Assembly (NCBI GenBank): GCA_015956445.1
Contig: WIUZ02000022.1
Location: 124,001-188,000 of the forward strand
Direction: 5' to 3'
Length of the DNA: 64,000 nt
Source of the DNA: Thelephora terrestris
Lineage: Eukaryota > Basidiomycota > Agaricomycetes > Thelephorales > Thelephoraceae
The notes beneath the pieces were generated by a model. The model had not been told where the DNA came from, ran no database searches, and worked only from the letters and a program-made list of their open reading frames with translations. Position 1 is the first letter of the stretch. The number at the start of each line of letters is the position of its first letter. A program made the translations under genes and the position numbers. Below are positions 32,887 to 44,356 of this stretch, in pieces.

Positions 32887-34282
32887 ATGCCAGAAAAACG
32901 GAAGGAATGGACAGCTAACAGCATGATTGGTGAACCCGTCTCTTGATCGCTTACCGCGAACCGGAGTTGTGTATGCTCACTCTTTCTCGCCCTCGGACGT
33001 CACACGACAGCTGGAGCAGGAGGCGGTTTGGTAGCCAGCGTCGCGACTTGCCCTCTGGATGTCATCAAGACCAAGTTGCAGGCTCAGAGGTATTCACAGG
33101 GACAGAAGGGCTACGAAGGAGTTATCGGTCAGTTTTCGCTCTTTCTTCTTTCACCTTCGCGCTCTTTTCTTTGACCTTTCTCCGCGAAATATACGTGTTC
33201 ACACGACACTTGAATTTGGACAGATACCGTCAAATCGGTCTGGAGGTACTCTGGCTTGAAGGGTTTCTATCGCGGGCTCGGTCCCACAATGCTAGGCTAC
33301 CTGCCGACATGGGCCATCTACTTCGCAGTTTACGACGGCATCAAGACCACCTTTGGGGAAACTCCACTTGGAGTTCAAGACTCCCCGCCACCAGCTGTTT
33401 CGAAATTCGGAACCCCCGTGGTCACGGTGGACGATAGAGGGAAGGAAAGGGTGATATATCCAGCCGCTCAGCCGAAAGGCTACCAACCAGTAGCGAGAGA
33501 ACATCCTTGGGGCCTCCACATAATGTCCGCGATGATTGCCGGGGCGACGAGCACAACGTGTACGAACCCCTTATGGGTTATCAAGACGAGGTTCATGGTG
33601 CGTTCGACTTTCAGCACCCCAGAGGACTCCTTTGACTGCACACTCACTTCGCTCAGACTCAAACGTGGGATGAGCCGCGGTACTTACACACACTTGACGC
33701 CGCAAGGACAATATACCGGTCAGAAGGCGTCAGAGCCTTTTACCGTGGGCTGTTTCCAAGTCTCTTGGGCATTGCGCATGTAGCTGTCCAGTTCCCGCTT
33801 TACGAGCAGTTGAAAATATGGGCCCGTAAGTCGCTATCCCTATATTTGCCCCAAGCCCACGACACTGAGCAATCCGTACGCGATTTTCGATTCCAGAGGG
33901 TTCCTCAGACACTCCACTTTCTCCGCGGGCCATCCTCCTTTGCTCCGCGATCGCGAAAATGACAGCTTCGGTAGCGACGTACCCACACGAGGTCGTTCGG
34001 ACGCGATTACAAACGCAGAGACGACCGTTGGCGGACGACATGTCGTCTGACGGGATGGTGAAGCGACATTCTCGACGGGGGACGATTTACACTGCGAAGA
34101 AGATCGTGGTCAAGGAGGGATGGTCAGGACTGTACAAGGGGTTGAGCATAAACCTGATAAGGACCGTGCCCAATAGTGCCGTCACGATGCTAACGTACGT
34201 GTTTTGGTTCTGCTCGGGTTCATGAGGGGCTTACAGCACCATTAGATACGAATTATTGATGAGATATCTCTCTACGATATAG
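32887..34282 (+). CDS. Mitochondrial carrier, NAD+/pyrimidine-nucleotide type (Yia6/Rim2-like)
   Basis: Six-helix SLC25 carrier of the mitochondrial inner membrane. Start at ATG 32887 or in-frame 32923; a 5' intron from 32930 to about 33011 leads into AGAGGGLVASVATCPLDVIK. The three carrier signatures are PLDVIKTK, PLWVIKTR and PHEVVRTR, each followed by a repeat half (GLKGFYRGLGPTMLGYLPTW, GVRAFYRGLFPSLLGIAHVA, GWSGLYKGLSINLIRTVPNS). The Trp in the second signature marks the subgroup that moves NAD+, FAD/folate or pyrimidine nucleotides. PTWAIYFAVYDGIKTTF and AHVAVQFPLYEQLKIW match yeast Yia6 and Rim2 best. An insert of about 50 residues (VSKFGTPVVTVDDRGKER region) separates repeats one and two. 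The last exon is only 30 nt long and ends YELLMRYLSTI. Substrate is inferred by similarity. Confidence 0.85.
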
Positions 34283-35542
34283 AGCACACGCGCAACAGGC
34301 CCCGTCCCCTTTGTGATTACCCCGTTGCTTGTGTTTCCAGTTGGCTGGCTTCCATCTGCTACGCCTCTCGATAACAGCGGCCCGCACTTTCCCTGTCATC
34401 CCCTACTTTCTTTCACGGCTGTATCTTATAATACCTTGCAATCTTCCTCTTTCTTCTTCCGCAATGAACCTCATCGCTCTGGCAATCGCGGCCGCTCTCC
34501 CGTCAACAACAGCGACTCGCGGGCGCAGCACAGCCCTAATCTTACTCTATCGTCGTTCATCCTCCTCGTATAACTCCCCTCGTTGGTTTATAGAGTTTTA
34601 CAGTGTCCCGCTATTACGTCCACAACCTCAATGCAGTCGCGAATTTGGGTCTCCGAATAATAGCTGGGTGTATTGATAGGGCCGGATTTTATTTCTACTT
34701 AAACACCAGTAAATAAGGTAATAAGGAAAGGTCAGACCAGGGACGTCGGACTTGTGTGAAACGAGAGTTGGGCCGCATACGAGCGGAGGTATAGTTGGCA
34801 TATGCACAATTTTGGGGTATCAAGGGTGGTCGGTGGAGCGTCAAGCGATGTGTTGTATATGTAGGGACCATATAGACCTCGGTAAGACATCGAAAGAATG
34901 GGAGCTCGAGGGAGTGAGAAGAGGATATAAAAGGGCACGCGTGCCCAAAGAGAAGGCAGTTGAAGTAACAAGGAGTGACTCGGGTGGGTAGGGGTAGGTG
35001 AAAGTGAAAACAAAAATTCGTAACCCGGATAAGGCGATAGACGCGCTGGTACCCGGCAGATATGTACAGAGAGGAGTCAAGTCCGAACGTGAAGTTGAAT
35101 CTAAAGGGGGCTAAGGTAGAAGGTAAAGGGAATAAGATTAAAAAGGTAACGCCGGTGTCCTCTCTGGGGATGGTCAGAAGAATGGGCAGCTATGATCTGC
35201 ACACATTAGATGGTGAGGAGGCGAACCAGGTTGGGTGGAGTGAGGCTACAGACATTAGGGATGGTCGGATGAGGGGAAGATGCAACAGATGGAATTACAA
35301 GAAAAGAGTTCGAGTCACGGTATGCTTGAGGGTGGAAGGTAACAACTGCGATGTGAATAAAGCAATGGGTGAGAACGAAAAACAAGGGGAGCAACAGCGG
35401 AGGGGAAAGCGTGAGAAGGACGTCAAGTGGAGTCGTCTACGAACGGAGTTTAGATCGAGGGGGATATCGACGCAGGCTCGCTGCAAGGTCAAGGAAGGAT
35501 ATAAAGTGTGGGATCGCTCGGATTCCACCGCCAGCAGACGTT
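34283..35542. other. Intergenic between convergent genes, purine-biased
   Basis: About 1.26 kb between the 3' ends of the carrier (plus) and the membrane-protein gene (minus). From about 34880 to 35520 the plus strand is strongly purine-rich (equivalently the minus strand is pyrimidine-rich), giving long spurious Lys/Arg/Glu-rich frames. It contains a TATA-like box joined to a palindrome, listed separately. Confidence 0.5.
34926..34946 (+). promoter_or_regulatory. Orphan TATA box adjoining a 14-bp palindrome
   Basis: TATAAAAG at 34926-34933 runs directly into the perfect palindrome GGGCACGCGTGCCC (34933-34946). No coding gene starts downstream on this strand; the nearest is the 3' end of a minus-strand gene. 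It could be the promoter of a non-coding RNA or a chance arrangement. Confidence 0.3.
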
Positions 35543-37029
35543 TTACTCGGAAGGTCCTTCGACCTTGACGCTTCGCGAGGTGCTAACGCTCCTGATATCC
35601 CGCCCCTCCTCCGCGAGCTCCTTGGTGAGAAGTTCTGCCTCCTGGGCCTTTTCTTCCGGACTGTCTTCGGGAGATTCATTAGCCTCGCCAATGAACTCAG
35701 GTTTCCTTAGTGCCATCCTGAATGCATCGGCCATGATGGCAGCGTCTGCTCCCGAAAATAGACCCGACTCTTGGGCAGAATTTGAGCGTGAGATGGCCAA
35801 AGGACCGTCGTCGCCAGTGGGCTTCCCTTCGATGGGTCTAGGAGCATCAACGGCTGCAGGGCCTAACAGAGGTGAGGACAGTTGACCAGCTCCTGGAGTC
35901 TCCGCCATAATTGGTGTCGCCGACGTTACAGAATCACGGTGGGTGATGAACCTCCGCCTGCGGATCCTGCAGAACAAAAAGAGAAGGACACAGGTGACCA
36001 CGAGGGCTAAAAGGCCCAAGACGGAGATAACGGCGATCGCCCAATGGGGAAAGGATGAAGTCTGATTACTGTTCTGGACGGTGCCTGTAGGCCTCGACGT
36101 GGAAGATAAATTGGAGTCTGACAGGGCGGTTGGTAAGGACGACGAAGCCGAGGACATTGTGGAAAGCATCGAGTCCGGATACGTCGTCTCTGCAACATCA
36201 GGTTCGATTAGTATCGGGGAACAAGTGGGAAAGATAGGGGCGGGCGCTCGCGAGACGCATCACGGGAAGGAACTTACGGACTGCAGTAAAGGTTGCTTGA
36301 GGAAAGTAATCACCATTCCCTAAGGACTGGCTGCTTGGAGTGATGACCCAGTAGAAGAGGTATGATATATTTTCTCCCTTGTAGCCTTGGCCGCGATCTC
36401 CCCACCAGGTGTCGTTCACGAGAGCGGTGATATCTCCGGCACGGTTGGTCGGGTTGGGATAACTCAAGCTTGAAAAGACCTGTTCACCAGAATCACCATG
36501 TAGGAGATAGATGTTCACGCTGTTTGTCTGAGCATATTGAGGAAGACGGCTATTCCCTTGAAGTTGATGAGAACACCGGGAACAGAATAGATGCGGTTTC
36601 GCACGTACAGACGAACGTCGCCCACTGGTTCTGGTAAATTGTGGTGTTCGACGTCGGGTAACACGAAAGAACGTTGTTTCCGGAAAACACTTGACAGTCT
36701 TGTTCAGCTTGGTCTGGGGAAGAGAGATGTGAGGTGAGGACGTCGATCAGAAGCGAAGCACAACGAAGGGGAAGTCGTGGGCGATTGCGACGTGGTCGTG
36801 GCGATACGAGCAAGGAGGAAGAAGATGGTTACAACAGGAATGGGCACGAACCTATGGCATCTTGATCTGGGACTGAGGTTCCTTGGCGTGGTTGGAGGGA
36901 GAGAAGCTTGCGACGTTCGACGGTCGAGCTACGTTTCCGCTTAGACGTTGAAGGTTCAGAGGCTTGTGGAACTGGTGTCTGTGCTGGCCAGGGCTGGTCC
37001 CAGGGAATATGGGGCGTCGGGTTCACCAT
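35543..37029 (-). CDS. Single-pass membrane protein, conserved in Agaricomycetes, function unknown
   Basis: Start MVNPTPHIPWDQPWPAQTP at 37029; a 100-nt intron after VPDQDAI joins to DQAEQDCQVFSGNNVLSCYP. The next part (TIYQNQWATFV, then after an intron VNIYLLHGDSGEQVF, DITALVNDTWWGDRG, NISYLFYWVITPSSQ) looks like a beta-rich extracellular domain with a pair of Cys and several N-glycosylation sequons. A Ser/Thr-rich stalk (MSSASSSLPTALSDSN) precedes one clear transmembrane helix, HWAIAVISVLGLLALVVTCV, followed by the basic stop-transfer RIRRRRF. The cytosolic tail contains SGADAAIMADAFRMALRKPE and EELAEEGRDIRSVS-like residues that look conserved. No classical signal peptide is evident, so the helix may act as signal-anchor. 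I would guess a cell-surface sensor-like protein, but there is no proof of function. Confidence 0.72.
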
Positions 37030-39100
37030 TGGGAGAATGGAGACAGGTTGGTTAAGATTGGATAAGGGTTGGGGAGGGGGTAAAAGAAACAATCGATTCG
37101 TGGTATGAAGTCGGGTGTGAAATACGAGAAACCCGGAAGGCGGGTGGGGCGGGCCAGAGGGGGGGGGAGGGGGGACGGAAGATGAGGGGGAGGACGAGGA
37201 GGACAGGGAGTGGGAATATGATGGCGGGAATGAGAAATGAACCCGTGCGAAAAATGACGGAAAAATCGGGAATAAAAAGTCGGCAGTCTGGGATAGACTC
37301 CTGAACCCCCTCTCCTTCCAATTGAATCTCGAGTATACGTTTTGCCTCGAAACAAGAAGAAAAGTCAAAACGTAACAAGCTTTATTTTAGGGGGTGCTCT
37401 CTAACACCTGCGATAGCCCGTTCTACATTCTTTTTGAGCGGAATTTTGGCTACAGAGTACACTCGTATGTAGCGGAAACGACGTCTCAGCCGACGTTTCT
37501 CCGGTGCCACGGAAATAAGTACATCGGCTCTTTTTCTTGATCCTCCCGGAGGCAAAGAAGGGCGTTATTAACAATACCAAGCTGAGCAGAACAAGGTCCC
37601 CTGTTACTCGGCCATCTCTTCTGCCTCCCAGAACGCGACGCACACCGAGCGAGATGAATAAGAGGCAATCAAACCCTCTCCCGCGATCGCGTCGGCCTGC
37701 TCCGCCAAATCCCTGCCGGCAACTACAAATCATCCATCAGCTTCAAGAGTCTTTGGTGTTCAACGTTCAACGTCCGCGTGGTCGCAGCTTGTATCATCGA
37801 TGCCACTAAAGCCGTTTAGTTGCGCCTTTCCTCTCCTTCCTCGCTACACCTGCGAATTTCGGATACATACCTCGCTACCGCCGAAAATGTCAGAAAGGGT
37901 CGCATTTCCATCGTATACTCTCCATGTGGATTCCAACACGAAGCGCCGAAGCGGCTCGTTGGCGCCGTCTACGTGTGTGGCCTAGAAAGTTCCACTTCAC
38001 GGATTAACCACAGGGCCATGTGGTAGGCAGCACATTAGTTCCGGTCAAGTCTGCGGCCGATCGTGCATCATAGTAGTCAAGTCCAAACACGACCGAAAGT
38101 CTAGATAAGTTCGTCAACGTTCGTCACGGGGTCACAGCCGTTGTCTCATGCATTTAATGACTGAATGCATGGAGTCACAACAATGGGAACATCCTTGCGT
38201 TTCGGATACGGGACATTGAGTCGTCCGGCGCGCGTCTCTCCAGTATTCCTAATCACGACTGAACGCGTTGAGACGATAGGTGGAAGCGACCGACCCTCTC
38301 TGTCATCCGCTCGCGTGGAAACGCACGCATTCGGACGCACCTGTCGAGATAGAAGCACCCTTGGGGTGGCATGAGTTTAAGGTATCGAGTTTGAATCCGG
38401 TTAACGGGTCCGACACATCACGCGTCAAGGACGATAGCCATCTTCCGGAGGGTCATTGATGGCCGATGAAGGCGACAACAAGATTAATAGAGACCCAAAA
38501 AAGTTCTCTGTGACCGTTGATTGGATGCGCTGATAATCGAGGGTATTGAGCAGAGTCCGCGGTCCTTGCATCCTCGAGAGCATCGGGAGATTAATTGGTC
38601 CGGGAACAGCGGTTCAAATGAAAGCCCCAAACGCGTCTGGAGGAGTACGGAGTGGCCGGCCCTTCATGTACAACGTCTGAGACGAGATTTGCTGTGTAGC
38701 AGCGGTGACCAGAGGTTGTCCCGTGCAGCACCGATGGTGATTTCTCGACCGGAGGATGACATACATCTGAGCTTTGTTGCAACGAGGATATGCGCAAAAA
38801 GTAGGAATCGACGGGGGTGTTCGCCAGTGGTGGAAGAAATACTGTTGTGCGGTCGTCTGGCGTAAGAAGGATATTGGAGTTTTCCGGATATGATAGTGGA
38901 CCAAGTTGACGCTGCGGCTAAGACGACTCCCGAATCATCCACAAATGGGTCACGCTCTCACGCTCTCACCCTCCCTTTCCACCTTTACGCATACTCCATC
39001 CTCGAGGTCACTCTCCTCGTTGGCAATCCTCTCCCTTTTTTCTTTCCAAGTTTTCAGCTACCAACCCCATCAGCGCTTCTAGACTCCTAACGTCCTACTC
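37030..39100. other. Intergenic between divergent genes
   Basis: About 2 kb upstream of both the membrane-protein gene (minus) and the 39101 gene (plus). The first 350 bases have a strongly C/T-rich minus strand with CCCCCTCCCC runs, typical of a fungal promoter and leader. The rest has only short frames on both strands and no recognised domain. Confidence 0.5.
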
Positions 39101-42100
39101 ATGGACCGTCTTTGTGGTAAGCCTCCATCGCCCACAGTCCACTCAACTCATCGTCCGTCAAACTGAAACTAATCGCCGTTCGAAACTTCACCAGACGAGG
39201 TCCTACAGCTCATACTCAACGAGCTCGATGACCCTACCTCTTTCTCTCGGGTGTCCAAACGTTTTTTCAATTTCACCCAAGACCCCTACGTCCGGGCATC
39301 ATATTTCTTGGCAAGACATGGAAGGCTTCAAGCTCTGTTCTATGCCTTCGGAAGGGGTAAACTCATGACAGAGAGGGTCGTAGACGTACGTGGCCATTTT
39401 TTTCCTCCTTTCCGTCCATTGCCACCCTTCCCGAGTTTCCGATGCCCATCTCTTTTGTGGAATCCGGAGACGCAAACTCTAACTCCACGCTCGTTCCGAA
39501 ATCACAGATCCTCATTAGCAGCGGCGCACATCTCTCCAGATATCTTGTCCAGCTTGCGATGCACCATCACTTTCGATCCTATGTACCTTTTATCAAGACA
39601 CCCTGGGTTCGGTCCATGTCCACAAGTGCTTTTGTCTACCTCTTGTCCGTGGCAACAAAACGTTATGGAGATATACCTACCGGCAAAGGCGACGACGACG
39701 GAACCATTTTCAGCGAATTTCTGAGAGAAAGCCGATACCCTACCGAGCAAAAACACGTCAAATGGGAGCAAGTCAGGGATATTTTGGAGAAATATAAGGT
39801 GCGCGAGCCCTTTTTCGTATTTTGCACATCATGTTAATTCCGTGATTTGGTTCTAGTTCATCCCGTTCTGTAACAAGGTACCTTCAAAATTCTTTCAACT
39901 TTAAGCGCGCCTCATGCGAGTTTCCAACAATTCAGGATCCAATCGCGACACAGTTCCCACTCGCCCTCGCAATCGAGCCGAGATTACTTCCTCTGGCGGT
40001 TGCTAATGGGTTCACCATGGACAGCAAGGTTTCGCCTTCATCCCACCCTCTCTCATACTTTCTAACACATCAATATAGTACCGGGACTTCATCTTCCGCA
40101 AGATGTTGGAAAAGCCCGCTTTCCCCAGTGACAACCATGCTGAAGAGATCGTAAGGCATGTCCGAGAGCTCACACAACTAGATCCGCGGTACGAATAACT
40201 CAATGGCCCCTCACGCCTGGACTAATAATGAGTTACCCATATAGAATGTTCTTGACACGGACGGTCGCAGCGGAAGTTTGCATGGAAGCCAAAACCAACG
40301 AATCAGCATACAAGGCCCTAAAAAAACTCGATGAATCAGGGGACCTACTGTTTGAACTGAGCACTCTTGTAGAGGAACTGATCAAGGTCCATACAAACCC
40401 CTTCCCTCAACTGACTGTTTGACGAACCTCCATTCCTAGCTATTCGTCAATACCCGATACATAACCGCCGCAACCACAGTAACCTCTCTGACTCAACTTT
40501 ATACTGACTTCCCCTCACCCGATCCAACCGTTCGACTGGTTCTCCTCCTTGGCGTCTTCATCAATGATCACACACCCCTCAGTGCAACCCCACTTCGACT
40601 CAAGTCAAAACTCGAGCCCCTTGGCCTTCTGCCGATCACGAGGCAGGACGTCTTCAACGTTATGATAAACCCCTTCGTGGAGAAGTACCAGTCAATTCTC
40701 GAATTTGCCAGGACAGAAGTTGGCCAGAGCCAGAAAGAGATCGGAGTTCTGGTTCAGGAAGTTGCTGTCAGGTGTTTATCGGAGGGATGCAAGGTATGTC
40801 TTTCCAGGGCCTCAGAATCGTGATTGTCTCAAAGTGCTGGTTCCAGGGAAAGATGTTGAGGAAGCTGTACGAATCCTTCCCTGGTGTCCACGATGTGATC
40901 GTCGCGAACACTTTGACGAGGTTCCTGATTGACGTGGACAACCTTCCATCTTGGGAGGACACCGATTCCGCCGTTTCTTACCGCGCTCCACTGTGCCGGG
41001 ATTACGGCTGTGCATTCCATGCGCTCACAGCCAGGAGCTACACGGCGGAGGAAGACAGAGAGGTTATGGCCGAGGGTGGATTGATCGCCGGGAATGTCAA
41101 TGAGATCGAGGACGTGGTTATGGAGGAAGTGAATGAAATCAACCACGGTGGGATTTCTTCTTCATCCTCGGGGTATATCCGATCTTCGTCGAGCGACTCG
41201 ATGCCAGAATTGGTGCGTGCGTGACAAGCCATACGTTCGGCACAGTGCTGACATTGCTTCCGCTTCAGGGACGCATCGGACAAGACACGCTATCAGCCAT
41301 GATCCGTCAGGATGAAACCTCCACAAGATCGTCCCGAAGGCGATTCTACGATGTGTACACGAGTCAGGGAGACTTGTTGGGAAAGTTACGCTACCCTGCG
41401 GGTGAGTTATTCGGTTTTCTTGTCTCTGAGTGCTTTGTTCCTCACCGCAAGGAACGTCCGAGACAGACCCTACGCCCGTTGCCAACTGGATCAAGGAGCA
41501 ATTTGGCGCTCGCAGCGCAATTACCGCGGTGTTCATGGTCCACGCCGTCCTGAACGAAAGCTCCCAGATTCTGAATTACTACTTTGATCGCTTGTCAGAG
41601 CATGGAACCAAAGACACTGCTGGACACGTTCCTGTAACCCTGAAACACTTCAAGCTGTTGGCTAGGCTGGGAAAAGCACCGGTGTGTAACCCAGAGCAAC
41701 CCTGTCGTTTGTCAAAGAGGCGCTTAACCTGTCATTTGCTTCCAGCCTTGGTCGCTATTTGGGGAGATTGAACATGGGGCTGAATTCTTCTTCAGCGAGG
41801 AGGATTACCTGACCGATGAGCAAGTGGCGAAGGATACCAGCACCAGGAGAGTGAAGGGGCAGACAATGACAAAGACCAGCAAGGGATGGAGAACAACCGG
41901 CAAGAAACCTGGAAAGACAAGAGTCAAAGCAGAAACACCACCCACTACCACGCTCGGGGCTCCACCATCTTCCTACGTCTTCGTGGAGCAGACCAGTGGA
42001 CCACTTCCCGTGTCTCTCATCACAACAAGCTCGGGTTCCGAGTCCAGTCCTTCATCTTTCGTCACATCTACGTCTTCGATGGCAACGTTAGGATCCCCAG

Positions 42101-42685
42101 TCCCGAAGAACTGTAGTGCAACTCCAAGGGGCAAGAAACGGCCGCGTCGATCAACCGTCTCGACGGTGAGGAGTTATCTGGTGCCAGACTCTGACGACGA
42201 GTCTATCCTGGACGAGCGTAAACCAGATGGGACGTCGATCGCGAAATCTAAGGAGGCTGGGAAGAAGAAGGCAGAGTCTAACCTGCAGAGATGGATCAAG
42301 CATCTGACCGCACTACAGAAGGAGGAACTCAAGAAGGTGAGCAGCCGTTGATCAAATAAATTTCTCTCTTGGTACTGAATTGGTGACTCCAGCACAACGA
42401 AAAGAAAAAGCGGTTGGAGAGGATGGCCATGTGCCAGACGCGGATGAAGCTTGCGAAAGTACGCGATCCGATCCGAAACCCTGTGCCCACCTTTACTGAT
42501 GTTGTCGCCGCTAGAACGAGTTCATAAAGTCACTAACCCAGAACCTCAGAAACCTCCGGAAGATTGACCAGCTTGCTCGCAAGAGCCTCTATGGCCTAGA
42601 CGTCCCGGAACTGGACTACAGCGAAGGAGAAGATGACGAGTACGTGCTCAAGACTAGCAAGAGGCGCAAGCTGGTTGAGTCGTGA
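39101..42685 (+). CDS. Conserved F-box-like basidiomycete protein, function unknown
   Basis: The first exon is only 16 nt (MDRLC, then G) with an intron 39117-39194. It continues DEVLQLILNELDDPTSFSRV and SKRFFNFTQDPYVRASYFLA, an N-terminal F-box-like helix set. Then follow about 400 residues of mixed helices: LISSGAHLSRYLVQLAMHHH, FIPFCNKDPIATQFPLALAI, EPRLLPLAVANGFTMDSKYR and MFLTRTVAAEVCMEAKTNES. They are cut by at least eight small introns. A later conserved block is RIGQDTLSAMIRQDE, SRRRFYDVYTSQGDLLGKLR and NYYFDRLSEHGTKDTAGHVP. The C-terminus is Lys/Ser/Thr-rich and basic (GKKRPRRSTVSTVRSYLVPD, SKRRKLVES), consistent with a nuclear location. I recall similar long proteins in other Agaricomycetes but no assigned function. 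Possible SCF receptor; total length about 900-1000 residues. Confidence 0.72.
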
Positions 42686-44356
42686 CATCCCACCACCCCT
42701 TTCGTTTTCTCGGCGTTTCTTCCCTCCTCTTCACTCCCGAACCGTATTCAACATGAGCCTGCAGCATATTCCAATCACAACACCTGTCCTTACCGGAGGA
42801 TCTCACTTTCTCATCAGTCTCGCTTTTTACTCATTACACGTCATCAGTTTTTCATCTCTTTTTTCGTTCGTTCGTATCGCTTGTATGATACGGTTCAAGG
42901 TTAATAACTATGCAATATCAAGTGTGCGGTCTGCATAGTCGCAATCGAAGGTCCATCGAAGAAAGACTTTCGAAGCTGATGCAAGTGATGGTCAGATGTT
43001 TGGTACTTGGGAAAAATACGAGTCGAACTCTGAGATCTTTATTAGGAATCCGGAGGTCACCATAAACTCGTAGCCAGGATGGAGTTACACTCGGACGTCG
43101 TGGAGCTTCTTCGCCTGTAGAAGCGCACGCGCTGAACGCCACAGAAAATGACCACCGATAGGCTGTGGACTCGCCAGGGAGGAGGGAGGCAGCCCAATTG
43201 CTCTTCACTACGGACAGTCACAGGCTCAAACCAGCGCCTTCAGCTTCTTGAGGGCCAGTTGAAGATGGGCACGCATCGAACGCTTTCGACACTGGTGTGA
43301 GGACTCGTAAAGTGCTGTGTTGCTCTGAGTCTCCAAAGTAACTGATTTCAGCCCCAGTAAGAAGTGCCGTCTGTGGGAGAGACTGGACGTCAGGCGAGTG
43401 TCCGCGGTGGAGACTGACGCAGGGTTGGCCTTTGGAAGTTGTCAACTTTATCTCTCCGAGCTCCAACGGTCAAAGAACCGGGAGAACTAGAGCTTTTCCT
43501 TACAGAATTTTACATGGTGTGGAGATGCGGTAGGGAGATACGCCGGTCTCATTATTATAGTTCGTAAAACACAGGTGGTCCCGACGAAGCCGATGGTGGA
43601 GTCTAGTTCGAGACGGAATTCGCGGTTTCCCGCCAGAGTTTCTCCGGAAGTGAGGTAACACATCCGGCCGGGATTGGGGAATCGTGGTCCCGTTTGAAAG
43701 TGGGAAGGATGTCAGAAGGGTAGGACGAAGACTGGTGCAGCTGAAGAGATGATGGGCAGAGACACAGTATCCATTGAAAGATCTTGTCGTCGAGGTAAGG
43801 GGGGGGGGGGGTCTAGCAAGAGGGGGTTGCGGTATCAGGAGCAGTGCTATTTATGAGAAAGATAGGTCGTCGGGTGTCCGCGGCAGTGAAAGGTGAAACT
43901 GTCTTGGGTGGACTCACAAATCAGCCAGTGTTGTAATCGGGAGGTGACGGTGTGTATGCACCAAAAAGGAACAACCGAGGATCCGAAGCTTATCCGCGCC
44001 TTCGGGTGGGAGCGAGAGAATGATGCAATCATATGGTAAGTGACGAGCGCTTGATTGACTTTCTTTCCGCTGCTTACCACCATCTTCGCTGGACCTCTCC
44101 TCGGACATACCTAACTATGATACCGAGGTGGATCATCCACCTCATAGGTTATTCCGTGCCAAAAATCCGACTTCCGCTACTTCCGTCACTAAACTGCCGC
44201 CTTCCGTCTCCCACTCCATCCACCAGGCGTTGTTAGTTCTAATCCCATCGCTAGTATAAAATGCCCCCTCATCCTTGTCCTGTCGCCAAGCACAATTTCA
44301 TCATCTATCCTCTACCAACCACCCATACTTTTTTCCATCAGCACCCCTGACAAGCC
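42686..44356. other. Intergenic
   Basis: About 1.7 kb without a convincing gene. It begins with a T/C-rich probable 3' untranslated region (42690-42900). A run of 12 G bases lies near 43800. The last 110 bases contain a TATA box for the downstream kinase. Confidence 0.5.
44255..44260 (+). promoter_or_regulatory. TATA box of the Ran1/Sks1-like kinase gene
   Basis: GCTAGTATAAAATGCCCC places TATAAA about 97 bases before the start codon at 44357, followed by the C/A-rich leader usual for fungal genes. Confidence 0.5.

Noticed and set aside
35062-35568. A 168-codon Lys/Arg-rich plus-strand frame
   Set aside because: Result of purine-rich DNA opposite the 3' region of the membrane-protein gene.
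38370-38420. GAGTTTGAATCCGG, recalling the T-arm of a tRNA
   Set aside because: No matching acceptor stem, D-arm or anticodon arm can be folded around it; a tRNA-scan program would decide.
43799-43812. Run of about 12 G bases
   Set aside because: Simple homopolymer in intergenic DNA, possibly of uncertain length in the assembly; no further structure.
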